The notes beneath the pieces are model-generated. The model saw nothing but the letters and a program-made list of their open reading frames with translations, ran no database searches and was not told the DNA's origin. From positions 62,001-126,000 of the forward strand of contig NZ_PEGH01000012.1 of the NCBI RefSeq assembly GCF_002737755.1: 64,000 bases of DNA. The letters run 5' to 3'. This document shows positions 50,266-59,102 of this stretch, piece by piece (the first letter of the stretch is position 1; every line of letters starts with the position of its first letter). The DNA comes from Caulobacter sp. BP25 (lineage in GTDB: Bacteria > Pseudomonadota > Alphaproteobacteria > Caulobacterales > Caulobacteraceae). Both the position numbers and the translations under genes were made by a program.

Positions 50266-51966
50266 TCAGGCCCGCGTCGTGGCGAGGATGGTCAGAACGC
50301 AGGTGAGCCCCTCGGGCGCGTAGTCGAAGGTCGCCGACCCGGCCAGTTCTCCTTTGAGACTGGCGGCGACCAGCCGCGAGCCGAAGCCCTTGCGCTGGGG
50401 CGGACTGACCGTCGGTCCGCCGTCCTCTTCCCAGCGAATGATGGCCCGGGTTCGGCCCTCGCGCCGCCAGGCAATGGTCACGCGGCCAGCTTCGCGGGAG
50501 AGAGCGCCGTACTTCGAGGCGTTGGTGGCCAGTTCATGGAAAATCATCGCCAGGGCCACCGCTCCATTGGGCGATAGCGGCAGCGGCGGTCCCTCCAGCG
50601 TCACCTGGGCGGCGTAGGGCTCAAGCGTCTCGGCTAGGATCTCGCCAAGGTCCGCGCCCTCCCAGCTGCGGCGGGTCAGGAGATCGTGGGCGCTGGCCAG
50701 GGCGTGGATGCGATCGTTGAACTGGCGCAGGCCATGTGGTCCGCCGTCTCGCAGGCTGTGCCGGGCTAGGGACTGCACGACGACCAGGGTGTTCTTCACC
50801 CGATGGTTCAGCTCGTTGATCATCAATTGCTGGCGTTCGGCCGCCTGGTTCGCCTCGGCCTCGCGCTGGCGCAGCACGTGGGCGGCGGCCCGAAGCGAGC
50901 GGCGCACCTCGGCGATTTCCACCAGATGAGACGGGGCGGGATCGAGTGGCGCGCCGGCCGCAAGCGCCTCGGCCTCGCCGACCAAGGCGCGGACGTCCCG
51001 CGAGATGGGGCGCGCATAGCCGAGGGCGGCGGCCACCGCCAAGGCGATCATCAAGACCGAGCCGACCAGGGCGGGCCCCAGAGACCCGAGGACGGCGCGA
51101 GCGATCTCGTCGCGGGGCACTCCGACGATGAAGGTCCAGCCATAGGTCGATGAGCGGCTGAAAGCCGAAACGGTCGGCACGCCATCCAGCGTGTACGCGC
51201 GGACGACGCCGTCGTTGGCGCGGGCCATGGCCTGGCGCATCTCCGCGCTCGCGAGCCGGCCCAGCATCCTCTCCTGGTCGCGCGAACGCGCCACCAGCGC
51301 GGCGTTGCGGTCGACGATACTGGCTGTCCACGTGCTCGGAAAGCCCTGGGCGGTCATCAGCGCGTGGAACGCGGCGGGGGGCTGCATATAACCCAGCACC
51401 ATCACCTTTCCATCGACCAGCACCGGCATGTTGACCCCCACGATAGGCGGTTTGCCGGACCTGTGGATGAGGTTGCTGACGTTCGACTTGCCCGTGGTCA
51501 TTTCCTGCCAAGAGTGGGGCGTGATCGGGGCCACGGGCGTCGGTTGGCCGGGCGGAATCCGAGTGTTGATCAGCTGAAGGTCGGGAGTCATCAGCACGAT
51601 CCAGCCGTCGCGCCCCTCGGCGGCTTCTCTGGCCTGGCGTTCAAAGGTCTTGAGGTCGCCTTCGGCGAGGGCCGTCGACACGGCCAAACCCTGCAGTACA
51701 CTCTGGCCCTGGCCGATCTGGCGATCGGTCGCCAGTGACAACGCTCGGGTCATGGCGGTCAGCTGAGTGGCGAACCGGCGTTGGCCTTCCGCGTACTGGG
51801 TGGCGACCAGCAGGCCCATGAGCAGGATAGCCGGCGCGGCCAGCGTCAGCGCCATGAGCAAAAGCCTTCGCGCGACCGTCGAAGGCGCCTTCAACGCACG
51901 TTTTTTGGCCACGTTCGCCCCACTGATCCCCGGGCGCAAGCTGGAGACCGGCGGCTCCACCGTCAA
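50266..51966 (-). CDS. HWE/HisKA_2-type sensor histidine kinase
   Basis: 566 residues. Two membrane helices (LLLMALTLAAPAILLMGLLVA near 36-56 and ALVGSVLMIALAVAAALGYA near 305-325) flank a periplasmic Cache-type double PAS domain. A HAMP-like linker precedes the kinase: H-box ELNHRVKNTLVVVQSLARHSLR and N-box ALAMIFHELATNASKYGAL; the later GFGSRLVAASL is the G-box. The ELNHRVKNTL phosphoacceptor is characteristic of HWE kinases and their HisKA_2 relatives, which often feed into general stress response. No response regulator adjoins it. The start is uncertain: TTG 51966 or GTG 51909 (with GGGG upstream). Confidence 0.9.
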   Translation of the reverse strand: MTVEPPVSSLRPGISGANVAKKRALKAPSTVARRLLLMALTLAAPAILLMGLLVATQYAEGQRRFATQLTAMTRALSLATDRQIGQGQSVLQGLAVSTALAEGDLKTFERQAREAAEGRDGWIVLMTPDLQLINTRIPPGQPTPVAPITPHSWQEMTTGKSNVSNLIHRSGKPPIVGVNMPVLVDGKVMVLGYMQPPAAFHALMTAQGFPSTWTASIVDRNAALVARSRDQERMLGRLASAEMRQAMARANDGVVRAYTLDGVPTVSAFSRSSTYGWTFIVGVPRDEIARAVLGSLGPALVGSVLMIALAVAAALGYARPISRDVRALVGEAEALAAGAPLDPAPSHLVEIAEVRRSLRAAAHVLRQREAEANQAAERQQLMINELNHRVKNTLVVVQSLARHSLRDGGPHGLRQFNDRIHALASAHDLLTRRSWEGADLGEILAETLEPYAAQVTLEGPPLPLSPNGAVALAMIFHELATNASKYGALSREAGRVTIAWRREGRTRAIIRWEEDGGPTVSPPQRKGFGSRLVAASLKGELAGSATFDYAPEGLTCVLTILATTRA

Positions 51967-52021
51967 TAGGCTTTGACGACGCCTACCCGTTATACGGGGC
52001 GCAGCAGCCTGCGCGCCGTCC

Positions 52022-52069
52022 TAGAGCCTTGCGCGTCAAAACGGAATCGTTTTGACGCGCAAGGCTCTA
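52022..52069. repeat. Perfect 22-bp inverted repeat, family 2, copy 1, with GANTC loop
   Basis: TAGAGCCTTGCGCGTCAAAACG (52022-52043) is followed by loop GAAT and the exact reverse complement (52048-52069). The loop plus the first base of the right arm reads GAATC, a CcrM-type methylation site. It lies between rsmA and the histidine kinase gene. Confidence 0.9.
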
Positions 52070-52080
52070 AATCAAACACT

Positions 52081-52127
52081 TAGAGCGTGACGCCGAAACC
52101 GGTTCCCACTTTCGGCGTCACGCTCTA
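52081..52127. repeat. Palindromic repeat, family 2, copy 2, supplies rsmA stop
   Basis: TAGAGCGTGACGCCGAAA (52081-52098), an 11-base loop, and the exact reverse complement (52110-52127). The final CTA (52125-52127) is the TAG stop codon of rsmA on the minus strand. Arm sequence and loop agree with the copy at 52998-53049. Confidence 0.92.
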
Positions 52128-52943
52128 GGCGAGGGTAGCCTTCGCCAAGGCCAGGAAGCCGGCCAGGTCGATGACCTCGGCGCGGGCGTCCGGGCTGATC
52201 CCGGCCTTCTCGCACAGTTCGCCCCCGCCCAGGGCCTTGAGGCTCGAGCGCAGCATCTTGCGGCGCTGGCCGAAGGCGGCGGCGGTGACGCGCTCCAGAG
52301 CGGCCACCAGATCGGCGGACGGCGGGGCGGGACGCGGGACCAGACGAACGACCGCGGAGGCGACCTTCGGCGGTGGGGTGAAGGCCTTGGCGGGCAGGTC
52401 CATGACTGTTTTCGCCTCGCACAGGGTCTGGGCGATCACCGCCAGGCGTCCGTAGGCGTCATCGTCCGGCTGGGCGACAATGCGGTCGGCGACCTCCTTC
52501 TGGAACATCAGGGTCATCGACAGGGGGCGGAACGGGCCCGTCAGCCAGTTGATCAGCAGCTGGGTGCCGACATTGTAGGGGAGGTTGGAGACCACATGCG
52601 CCGGACCGCCGGCGGCCTGAGCCGCGTCGACCTTCAGGGCGTCGCCTTCAACCAGCTCCAGGCGCCCTGCGGCTGCGTCGGCGACCTCGGATAGCAGCGG
52701 CAGGAAGCGGCTGTCCTTCTCGATCGCCACGACGCGGGCGCCGGTCTCGAGCAGGGCGCGGGTCAGGCCGCCGGGACCGGGGCCGACCTCGACCACGGTG
52801 TCGCCTTCGCCGACCTGGGCTAGGCGCGCGATCTTCCGCGTGACGTTCAGGTCCAGAAGGAAGTGCTGGCCAAAGCTCTTGCGCGCCATCAGGTCGTGGC
52901 GCTCCAAAGCCTCGCGCAGGGGCGGCAGATCGGCCAAGCTCAT
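52125..52943 (-). CDS. rsmA: 16S rRNA dimethyladenosine transferase RsmA (KsgA)
   Basis: 272 residues. SAM-dependent enzyme that dimethylates two adenosines in helix 45 of 16S rRNA. Motifs: [25 protein letters not shown] (SAM), VEGDALK, and the catalytic NLPYN, followed by [13 protein letters not shown] 52943 with GGGAG upstream is preferred to GTG 52958. It is the last gene of the surA-pdxA-rsmA unit, and its stop codon lies in a palindromic repeat. Confidence 0.96.
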   Translation of the reverse strand: MSLADLPPLREALERHDLMARKSFGQHFLLDLNVTRKIARLAQVGEGDTVVEVGPGPGGLTRALLETGARVVAIEKDSRFLPLLSEVADAAAGRLELVEGDALKVDAAQAAGGPAHVVSNLPYNVGTQLLINWLTGPFRPLSMTLMFQKEVADRIVAQPDDDAYGRLAVIAQTLCEAKTVMDLPAKAFTPPPKVASAVVRLVPRPAPPSADLVAALERVTAAAFGQRRKMLRSSLKALGGGELCEKAGISPDARAEVIDLAGFLALAKATLA

Positions 52944-52997
52944 CTTTGGTTCTCCCACCTGTTTATCCGTTGGATAAACAGGCTCCTTTCAGAAAGT

Positions 52998-53049
52998 TAG
53001 AGCATGATGGCCGCCGAAACCGGCAGCCACTTTCGGCTATCATGCTCTA
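52998..53049. repeat. Palindromic repeat, family 2, copy 3, supplies pdxA stop
   Basis: TAGAGCATGATGGCCGCCGAAA (52998-53019) and TTTCGGCTATCATGCTCTA (53031-53049) form a stem with a three-base bulge; the loop CCGGCAGCCAC resembles CCGGTTCCCAC in copy 2. Its last CTA (53047-53049) is the TAG stop codon of pdxA. Confidence 0.88.
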
Positions 53050-54048
53050 GGCCTCGCGGCGGGCTGCGATCTCGGACGCCAGCTTGATGGCGGCGATCAG
53101 GCTATCGGGACGGGCGATCCCGCGTCCAGCGATGTCGAAGCCCGTGCCATGGTCGGGCGAGGTGCGCACGATCGGCAGGCCCAGGGTGACGTTCACCCCG
53201 CCCCAGAAGTCCAGCATCTTCACCGGGATCAGGGCCTGGTCGTGATACATGCACAGCACCCCGTCGTAGCGGGCGCGGGCCTCGGCATGGAACAGGGTAT
53301 CGGCCGGCGAGGGGCCCTGAGCGTCAACGCCCCGGTCGCGCAGCGCCTGAACGGCTGGGCCGATGATCTCGATCTCTTCGCGCCCGATCGCCCCGCCTTC
53401 GCCGGCGTGAGGATTGAGGCCCGCGATCGCGAGCCGAGGCGCGGCTATGCCGAAGTCGCGACGCAGGGCGTTGGCGGTGACAAGGCCCGTGTTGACGATC
53501 CCTTCCAGGGTCAAGGCGCCAGGAACCTTGGCGATCGGGGTGTGGATCGTGGCGAGCGTCGTGCGCAGGTCGCCTGCCGCCAGCATCATCACCGGGCCCC
53601 GGGGCCCCTCGAAGCGCTCCGCAGCGGTCAGCTCGGCCAGGAATTCGGTGTGACCCGGGAACTTGAAACCGGCGTCGTAGAGCGGCGCCTTGGCGATCGG
53701 CGCGGTGACCAGGCCGGAAACCTCGCCCGACAACGCCAGGCCCACGCCCGTCTCGATCCAGCGGATCACCTGCGGCGCATAGGCCGGGGAGGGCTGGCCC
53801 GCCACGACGGGGGAAAGCAGGGGGATGTCTATGACCGGCAGCGCCTCCGAGAAGACCTCCTGCGCCTCGCGCGGCCGGGTGATGGTGCGGACCTTGACCC
53901 CGCCGCCGGCCGAGGCCAGCAGCTGGGCGTCGCCGATCACGACGAAGGGCGGACCGTTGTCACGAAGGGCGCGCCAGGCCTTGGCGATGATCTCGCCGCC
54001 GACGCCGGCCGGATCGCCGGCGCTGAGAGCGAGGGGGCGCGTCGTCAC
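53047..54048 (-). CDS. pdxA: 4-hydroxythreonine-4-phosphate dehydrogenase
   Basis: 333 residues. Oxidises 4-phosphohydroxy-threonine in the DXP-dependent pyridoxal phosphate pathway. Motifs: SAGDPAGVGGEII, FPGHTEFLAELT (metal His), GLNPHAGEGGAIGREE and CMYHDQALIPVKML. The start overlaps the surA stop by four bases. It lies downstream of surA as in E. coli. A palindromic repeat supplies its stop and separates it from rsmA. Confidence 0.96.
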   Translation of the reverse strand: MTTRPLALSAGDPAGVGGEIIAKAWRALRDNGPPFVVIGDAQLLASAGGGVKVRTITRPREAQEVFSEALPVIDIPLLSPVVAGQPSPAYAPQVIRWIETGVGLALSGEVSGLVTAPIAKAPLYDAGFKFPGHTEFLAELTAAERFEGPRGPVMMLAAGDLRTTLATIHTPIAKVPGALTLEGIVNTGLVTANALRRDFGIAAPRLAIAGLNPHAGEGGAIGREEIEIIGPAVQALRDRGVDAQGPSPADTLFHAEARARYDGVLCMYHDQALIPVKMLDFWGGVNVTLGLPIVRTSPDHGTGFDIAGRGIARPDSLIAAIKLASEIAARREA

Positions 54049-55403
54049 CGGTTTTCGATGGTCGCCTGATTACGCAGGTCGCGCAGATAACGCTTGGCGA
54101 TCAGCGCCAGCTGTTGGCCGCGCAGGCGGTTTTCGATCTGGTCGTGGGTGGGCGCGTTAGCCCCGCCCTGACGCTTGCCACAGACGGCGATCAGGTGAAG
54201 ACCCGCGTCGGTGCGGATTGGATCGGAGATCTGCCCGACGTCCAGCTTGTTGGCCGCCTCTTGGAAAGCAGGGGCCAGATCGGTGATCTCGGCCTCACCG
54301 AGGTCGCCGGCGACCAGGCCGTCGACCTTGCCTGCGGCGGTCTCCAGGGTCTGGCAGCTGGTGATCTTGGGCTTGAGGTCCGTCAGCAGCTTGGTGGCGG
54401 CGGCGACCTGGGCGTCGGTGGCGTCGGCGGCCAGGGGCGCGGCGACCTGCTTCAGATCGACGATCGCGGTCTTGGAGCCCGCGCGCTTCTCGCGCAGATA
54501 GATGATGTAGACGCCGTCCTTGACCTGGATCGGGCGCGACAGCTGGCCAGGGCGCAATTGTTCCAGCGCCTCGTCGACCTCCGCCGGCATCTCGCCCTGG
54601 TTGACCCAGCCCACGTCGCCGCCGTTGGCGGCGGTGGCCGAGCCGGAGAACTGGCGAGCCACGGCGGCGAAGGGCGCGCCTTGCTGCATCTGGGTGATCA
54701 GTTGGGCGGCGCCGTTCACGGCGACTTCCATTCCGCCGACACGGCCGGCGTCCAGGAAGACTTCGCTGATTTGGTACTGCGGTTTGGCCGCGGATTCGGC
54801 GAGACGGCGCTGATAGGCCTTGATCTGGTCCTCGCCGATCCGCAGGCGCGAGCCATAACGGCCCTGGATCCAGGACTGCCAGCTGGAGTCGGCGCGCAGC
54901 TGGGCGCGCCAGGTGTCCAGGCCGATGCCCTGCTGGACCAACGACTGAATCAGCTGGTCGGCGGTCATCTTGTTGGCCTGGGCGATATCGGCCACCTGCT
55001 CGTCGACTTCCTTGTCGGTCGAGATGATCGTGATCTTCTGCTGCTTCTCGACGCGGCGTAGCTCCTGCATCTGCAGGCGCTCGTCGATCAGCGAGCGCAG
55101 CGCTTCCTGCTGAATTTGCGGCAGGTTCTCCTGCGTCGGCTGCATGCCGGAGGTCGCCATCAGCAGGCGCATGCGCTGCATCAGGTCATAGCTAGAGATG
55201 ATGTCGTCGTTGACGACGGCGGCGACGCTTTCCGACAGCGGAGCGGGGGCGGCGGCCTGCGGGGCGGCGGCCGGAGCCTCCACCTGCGGCGGCGCGCCGG
55301 CTTGGTCCTGGGCCAGGGCCGGCGGGGCGAAGCTCGCCGCCGTCAGGGCCAGAATGGACGCGGCGCCGGCCGCGAAAGTCGTCACGCTACGCGCAGACCG
55401 CAT
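54045..55403 (-). CDS. surA: SurA-like periplasmic chaperone and peptidyl-prolyl isomerase
   Basis: 452 residues. Signal peptide and an Ala/Pro-rich linker (about 30-60) precede a SurA N-terminal domain (SVAAVVNDDIISSYDLMQRMRLLMATSGM). A parvulin PPIC domain follows (about 215-310; QISEVFLDAGR, FSGSATAANGGDVGWV) and a second, weaker one near 325-430 (ITSCQTLETAAG to HLIAVCGKRQGG). SurA escorts outer-membrane proteins to BAM. It is between lptD and pdxA, as in E. coli. Confidence 0.93.
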   Translation of the reverse strand: MRSARSVTTFAAGAASILALTAASFAPPALAQDQAGAPPQVEAPAAAPQAAAPAPLSESVAAVVNDDIISSYDLMQRMRLLMATSGMQPTQENLPQIQQEALRSLIDERLQMQELRRVEKQQKITIISTDKEVDEQVADIAQANKMTADQLIQSLVQQGIGLDTWRAQLRADSSWQSWIQGRYGSRLRIGEDQIKAYQRRLAESAAKPQYQISEVFLDAGRVGGMEVAVNGAAQLITQMQQGAPFAAVARQFSGSATAANGGDVGWVNQGEMPAEVDEALEQLRPGQLSRPIQVKDGVYIIYLREKRAGSKTAIVDLKQVAAPLAADATDAQVAAATKLLTDLKPKITSCQTLETAAGKVDGLVAGDLGEAEITDLAPAFQEAANKLDVGQISDPIRTDAGLHLIAVCGKRQGGANAPTHDQIENRLRGQQLALIAKRYLRDLRNQATIENR

Positions 55404-55573
55404 GGATAGTGTCGTTCCTCTAGGCCCAGCAGCCCCCTGAGGGAGCGCGGTCGGTTATCATGGTTTCGAAGGCGACGTTCGCCGAAGCTGGCGTTTTATC
55501 CTTTCGGCCGTCGCCCCAGAGACGCGCCAGTAGGCATGCGGGCCAGACCCGCACGCCCCCCAAGCGCGGTTAC
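55404..55573 (-). other. 170-bp spacer between lptD and surA
   Basis: No gene is seen. GCGGG (55539-55543) and CCCGC (55548-55552) form a short hairpin, without a T run. The surA promoter may lie here. Confidence 0.25.
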
Positions 55574-57976
55574 TTAGTTCGAGCTGTACCCTGTATCACC
55601 CAATGTGGCGAGCGTTAGGCGGAAGACGATCGTTCGGTCAGGCTGCAGCCGAAGACCGGTCGCGGTCGAGGCGTAACGGTCTTCCTGTTGATAGATCACG
55701 TCGACGCGGATGCAGTCGTCCGTATAGGCCACGCCCAGGTCGCGGCGACGCCAGACGTCGGCCACCATGTCCCGTTGCCCGAACGCCGTGACCGACCATT
55801 GCTTGGTCAGCTTCAGTTCGCCGCGGGCCTCGAAGTTTTCTTGTTGGTTGCCGTTGGTGTCCAGCTCGTCCTTCAGATAGCGGACCGTAGCCGAGCCGCG
55901 CTGGCTGTAGGCGTCGATCCCCGTCTCGATGCGATGGATCTCCCGCGTCTCGGAGTCGAGGCGCGTGCGCGCGAAGGCGGAGATCCCCCGGATGGGCGTG
56001 ACTGTCGCCGACACGATCCAGTCCGACGACTTGCTTTGCAGACCGGTGCGGGCTGGCATGAGCGGGTCAAACTTGGTGCGGAAGCTGCGGCCCACCAGGA
56101 TGCTGCCGCCGCGGCCGTTAGGCAGGGCGTAGGTGGCCCGACCGCCAACGTTCAGGCGCTGGCCGCCCTCGTAGAGATCGAAGCCGGGCGACTTGTTGGC
56201 CTGGAACAGGTTGGTCTCGTCGAACTCCAGCGTCGCGCTATCTTCATTGTAGAGGTAGCGCGTCGTCCCGTCGCGGGCGACGACCACCGGCACGCGTGAG
56301 CTTTCCGAGCCGGCGGCGACTTGAGCCAGGGGCTCCAGCACGATGCTTCCGCCGTTGGATAGGGCCTTGTACAGTGGCAGGCTGAAATCGACACCGGCAA
56401 CGCCCAGCGAGCGAGTGTAGGTCTGCTTGTCGTCATCGCCCAGCGCGGCGGCCGCAGCGCTGACATAGGTCTTGATGGAATAGGCGTCGGCGCGGGCCTG
56501 GGCGAACGGCGAGACCTTGAGGCCGTTGCCGACGATCTTGCTGGTCCGCCAGTCGGCCTTGACGCTGGCGCGGCTGGAGTCGACGCCGTCCTGGCCCTTG
56601 TACGCCCCGAGGTAGTAAGGGGCCTCGCCGTATTGCGACTCCGACCGGTTCAGCATCACGCCGGTGCCCTGCAGGCGCAGGCGACCGCCCAGGATCGGCG
56701 AGTCAGGCTCCCAGCGGGTCTCGACCAGCGGGCCGATCAGCGGGAAGGCCCCGCTGTTCTCGAAGGCGTTGGCCGTGCCGGTGGCGCTGGTGCCCACGAC
56801 CCGCAGGCCCTGGACCGAGACCGCCGAGACCGAGAACCAAGAGCGTTGGGCCTGGCGCGTGGCGTAGAGCTGCGACACCAGACGGTGGTCGTCGCTCGTG
56901 AACAGGCCGCGCTGTTGATAGACGTCGTTGATCTTGTACCGGTCGAAGATCAGGGCGTCCGAGGCTCGTTCGGCCGAGAAGCCCCACTTCCACTTCTCGT
57001 CGATGTCGAACTTGCCGTTTGCCAGGATGTAGCTGAGGGCGGTGGCCTTGCCGAACCGGTCGCCCCGATTGTCAAAGTCTTTATCGTAGGTGAAGCCGCC
57101 GCGCGCCTCGAGCATCCCCGAGTAGAAGCGCTTGCGGTAGTGCACGTTCAGAAACGGGTTCACATTGCTATTGATCTGCGGCGTGACCACGACATCCGAA
57201 GACGGCGAGATGATGTAGAGATAGGGCTGCTCGTACGAGGCGCCCCGGCTCCTGGAATAGGGCGTGATCTTGGGGGCCAGGAAGCCCGAGCTGCGCTTGG
57301 CCTGCGGATCGGGGTGCCAGAACAGCGGCATGTACAGGAGCGGCGCGCCCCAGACCCGGATGACCGCGTGCTTGTAGTAGACGAGCTGCCGCTTCTTGTC
57401 CTGGACGATTTGGTCGGCCTGGACCGACCAGGTCGGCGTCGGCTTCTCGGCGCACACCTCGCAGGGGGTGTAGATGGCGCTGTTCAGTTCCTGGATATTG
57501 GCGTTGCGTCGCACCGCCGTCGCGGCGGCGACCTTCACGTTCTGGCCCAGGCGGGCCGAGAAGTTCCGGGCGAAGCCGGCCTTCATGTTCTCGTCGACCT
57601 CTAAGTGGTCGGCGAATTCGGCGGTGCCGTCGGTGTTGATCAGCTGGACGTTGCCGTTGGCCACGACCGTGCCGGTCTTGGTGTCGTAGATCACTTCATC
57701 GGCGCGCAGGGTGCGGCCCTGGTAGCGCGCTTCGACCCCGCCGCGCGCGGTCATCTTCTGCGCCTGGTCGTCGCGGATCAGCAGGTCGGCTTCTAGATAG
57801 TAGCCGCCATCGCCAAGGCCGTCCGACGGCGGGGCGGCGACGGTCGGGGCCTTTGGGACGGACGCCAGGCTGGTCTGGGCTTGAGCCGCGCCCGTGCAGG
57901 CGAGCGCCAACCAGGCGCCGCCGCTGAGGAGCAGGACGCGGCCGACGGACGGCGTGCTGGGACGCTGTTCAGGCAT
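55574..57976 (-). CDS. lptD: LPS assembly protein LptD
   Basis: 800 residues. Signal peptide ending GAAQA (about 32). The N-terminal OstA-type beta-jellyroll (about 50-165) has YLEADLLIRDDQAQKMTARGGVEARYQG and RADEVIYDTKTGTVVANGNVQL. The barrel follows and includes YKHAVIRVWGAPLLYMPLFWHPDPQ (about 225) and ends FRLTLATLGDTGYSSN. It inserts LPS into the outer leaflet with LptE. A CEVC pair near 180 may form or assist a disulfide. ATG 57976 has AAGG six bases upstream. It is 22 bp after lptG. Confidence 0.95.
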   Translation of the reverse strand: MPEQRPSTPSVGRVLLLSGGAWLALACTGAAQAQTSLASVPKAPTVAAPPSDGLGDGGYYLEADLLIRDDQAQKMTARGGVEARYQGRTLRADEVIYDTKTGTVVANGNVQLINTDGTAEFADHLEVDENMKAGFARNFSARLGQNVKVAAATAVRRNANIQELNSAIYTPCEVCAEKPTPTWSVQADQIVQDKKRQLVYYKHAVIRVWGAPLLYMPLFWHPDPQAKRSSGFLAPKITPYSRSRGASYEQPYLYIISPSSDVVVTPQINSNVNPFLNVHYRKRFYSGMLEARGGFTYDKDFDNRGDRFGKATALSYILANGKFDIDEKWKWGFSAERASDALIFDRYKINDVYQQRGLFTSDDHRLVSQLYATRQAQRSWFSVSAVSVQGLRVVGTSATGTANAFENSGAFPLIGPLVETRWEPDSPILGGRLRLQGTGVMLNRSESQYGEAPYYLGAYKGQDGVDSSRASVKADWRTSKIVGNGLKVSPFAQARADAYSIKTYVSAAAAALGDDDKQTYTRSLGVAGVDFSLPLYKALSNGGSIVLEPLAQVAAGSESSRVPVVVARDGTTRYLYNEDSATLEFDETNLFQANKSPGFDLYEGGQRLNVGGRATYALPNGRGGSILVGRSFRTKFDPLMPARTGLQSKSSDWIVSATVTPIRGISAFARTRLDSETREIHRIETGIDAYSQRGSATVRYLKDELDTNGNQQENFEARGELKLTKQWSVTAFGQRDMVADVWRRRDLGVAYTDDCIRVDVIYQQEDRYASTATGLRLQPDRTIVFRLTLATLGDTGYSSN

Positions 57977-57998
57977 GAATGACCTTGGAAGCAATGAC

Positions 57999-59102
57999 TC
58001 ACCCATCCTCGGTATAGCAAAGCAAAGTGAAGCCCGCCAAAAGCGCCACGATCGGCGGCGTCCAGGCGGCTATGGGCGGGGCCAGAACGTCTGCCTCTCC
58101 CAAGGTGCTGCATAGCTCATTGAAGAAAAAGAACCCAAAGCCTAGAGCCACGCCAGATCCGGCGAGCGCCGCCAGGCCGCCCAGGCGCATCAGGCGCAGC
58201 GAGAACGCCGCCGCCAGCACCGACATCGCCGAGAAAAGGAGGGGCGTGGCCAGGTCCTGCTGCAGGCGCAGCTTGAACGGCGCGGCCGAGAATCCCGCAT
58301 CCTCGGCGCGCGTGATGGTGGCTGGCAGCCGCCACAGCGCCACGGCCTGGGGCGTGTTGAAGCTCTCGGACGCGGTGCGGTCGTCGAGGTTCGAGGGGAT
58401 GGACAAGCTGTCTGAGCGGATGGCGCCGGCGCCTGGGGTCGCCTCGCGTACCCCGGTCAGGCGCCAGAACCCTGGTTCGAGCCTGGCCTCATTGGCCTCG
58501 ATCCGGCGCGTGAAGTCCATCACGCCCTTGTTGTTGAGCGTGTAGACGAACAGCGACACCCCGCGCAGCCGCACCGAGCCGTCGATCAGATCGCGACCGC
58601 GCGCCCGGATGACGATCTGGGTCTTGTCGTCGCCCTGGCGCAGCCACGTGCCCTTGGGCGCATCATTCAGATAGCCGTTCATCAGGTGATCGCGCTCGGT
58701 CTCGAAACGCGCGGTCATCGCCGTGGTCAGCGGGTTGAGCAGGGTGATGGTCAAAAGGCCGATCACGAATGAGGCGATCGCCGCCGGCATGATGAAGCGC
58801 CAGGCCGAGACCCCGGCCGCGCGCATGGCGATCAGCTCGCTGCGCCGATTGAGCTCGACGAAGGCCCACATGGTGCCGAACAGAAAGACGAACGGCGCCA
58901 GAACCAGGATGGTCGCCGGCGCTTGCAGCACGGTCAGGTACAGGAGTTGGAAGAAGGTCGCGTCCGCACGCGTGCCGACATTGCGCGCGATATCGACAAA
59001 CGCGATCAGCATCACCATCGCCCCCAGCACGGCCAGGGCGGCGACAAGGGCGCTCATCGTGCGCTTTAGGACGTAGCGTTCGAGCATGCCCATGGTGATC
59101 AT
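57999..59102 (-). CDS. lptG: LPS export ABC transporter permease LptG
   Basis: 367 residues. Six membrane helices, three at each end, with a periplasmic beta-jellyroll between (about 110-265). MLERYVLKRTMSALVAALAVLGAMVMLIAF and RRSELIAMRAAGVSAWR (coupling helix) are family features. LptG pairs with LptF and LptB to lift LPS from the inner membrane. ATG 59102 overlaps the lptF stop (ATGA); ATG 59093 is also possible. The long frame to 59885 runs inside lptF and is not real. Confidence 0.94.
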   Translation of the reverse strand: MITMGMLERYVLKRTMSALVAALAVLGAMVMLIAFVDIARNVGTRADATFFQLLYLTVLQAPATILVLAPFVFLFGTMWAFVELNRRSELIAMRAAGVSAWRFIMPAAIASFVIGLLTITLLNPLTTAMTARFETERDHLMNGYLNDAPKGTWLRQGDDKTQIVIRARGRDLIDGSVRLRGVSLFVYTLNNKGVMDFTRRIEANEARLEPGFWRLTGVREATPGAGAIRSDSLSIPSNLDDRTASESFNTPQAVALWRLPATITRAEDAGFSAAPFKLRLQQDLATPLLFSAMSVLAAAFSLRLMRLGGLAALAGSGVALGFGFFFFNELCSTLGEADVLAPPIAAWTPPIVALLAGFTLLCYTEDG

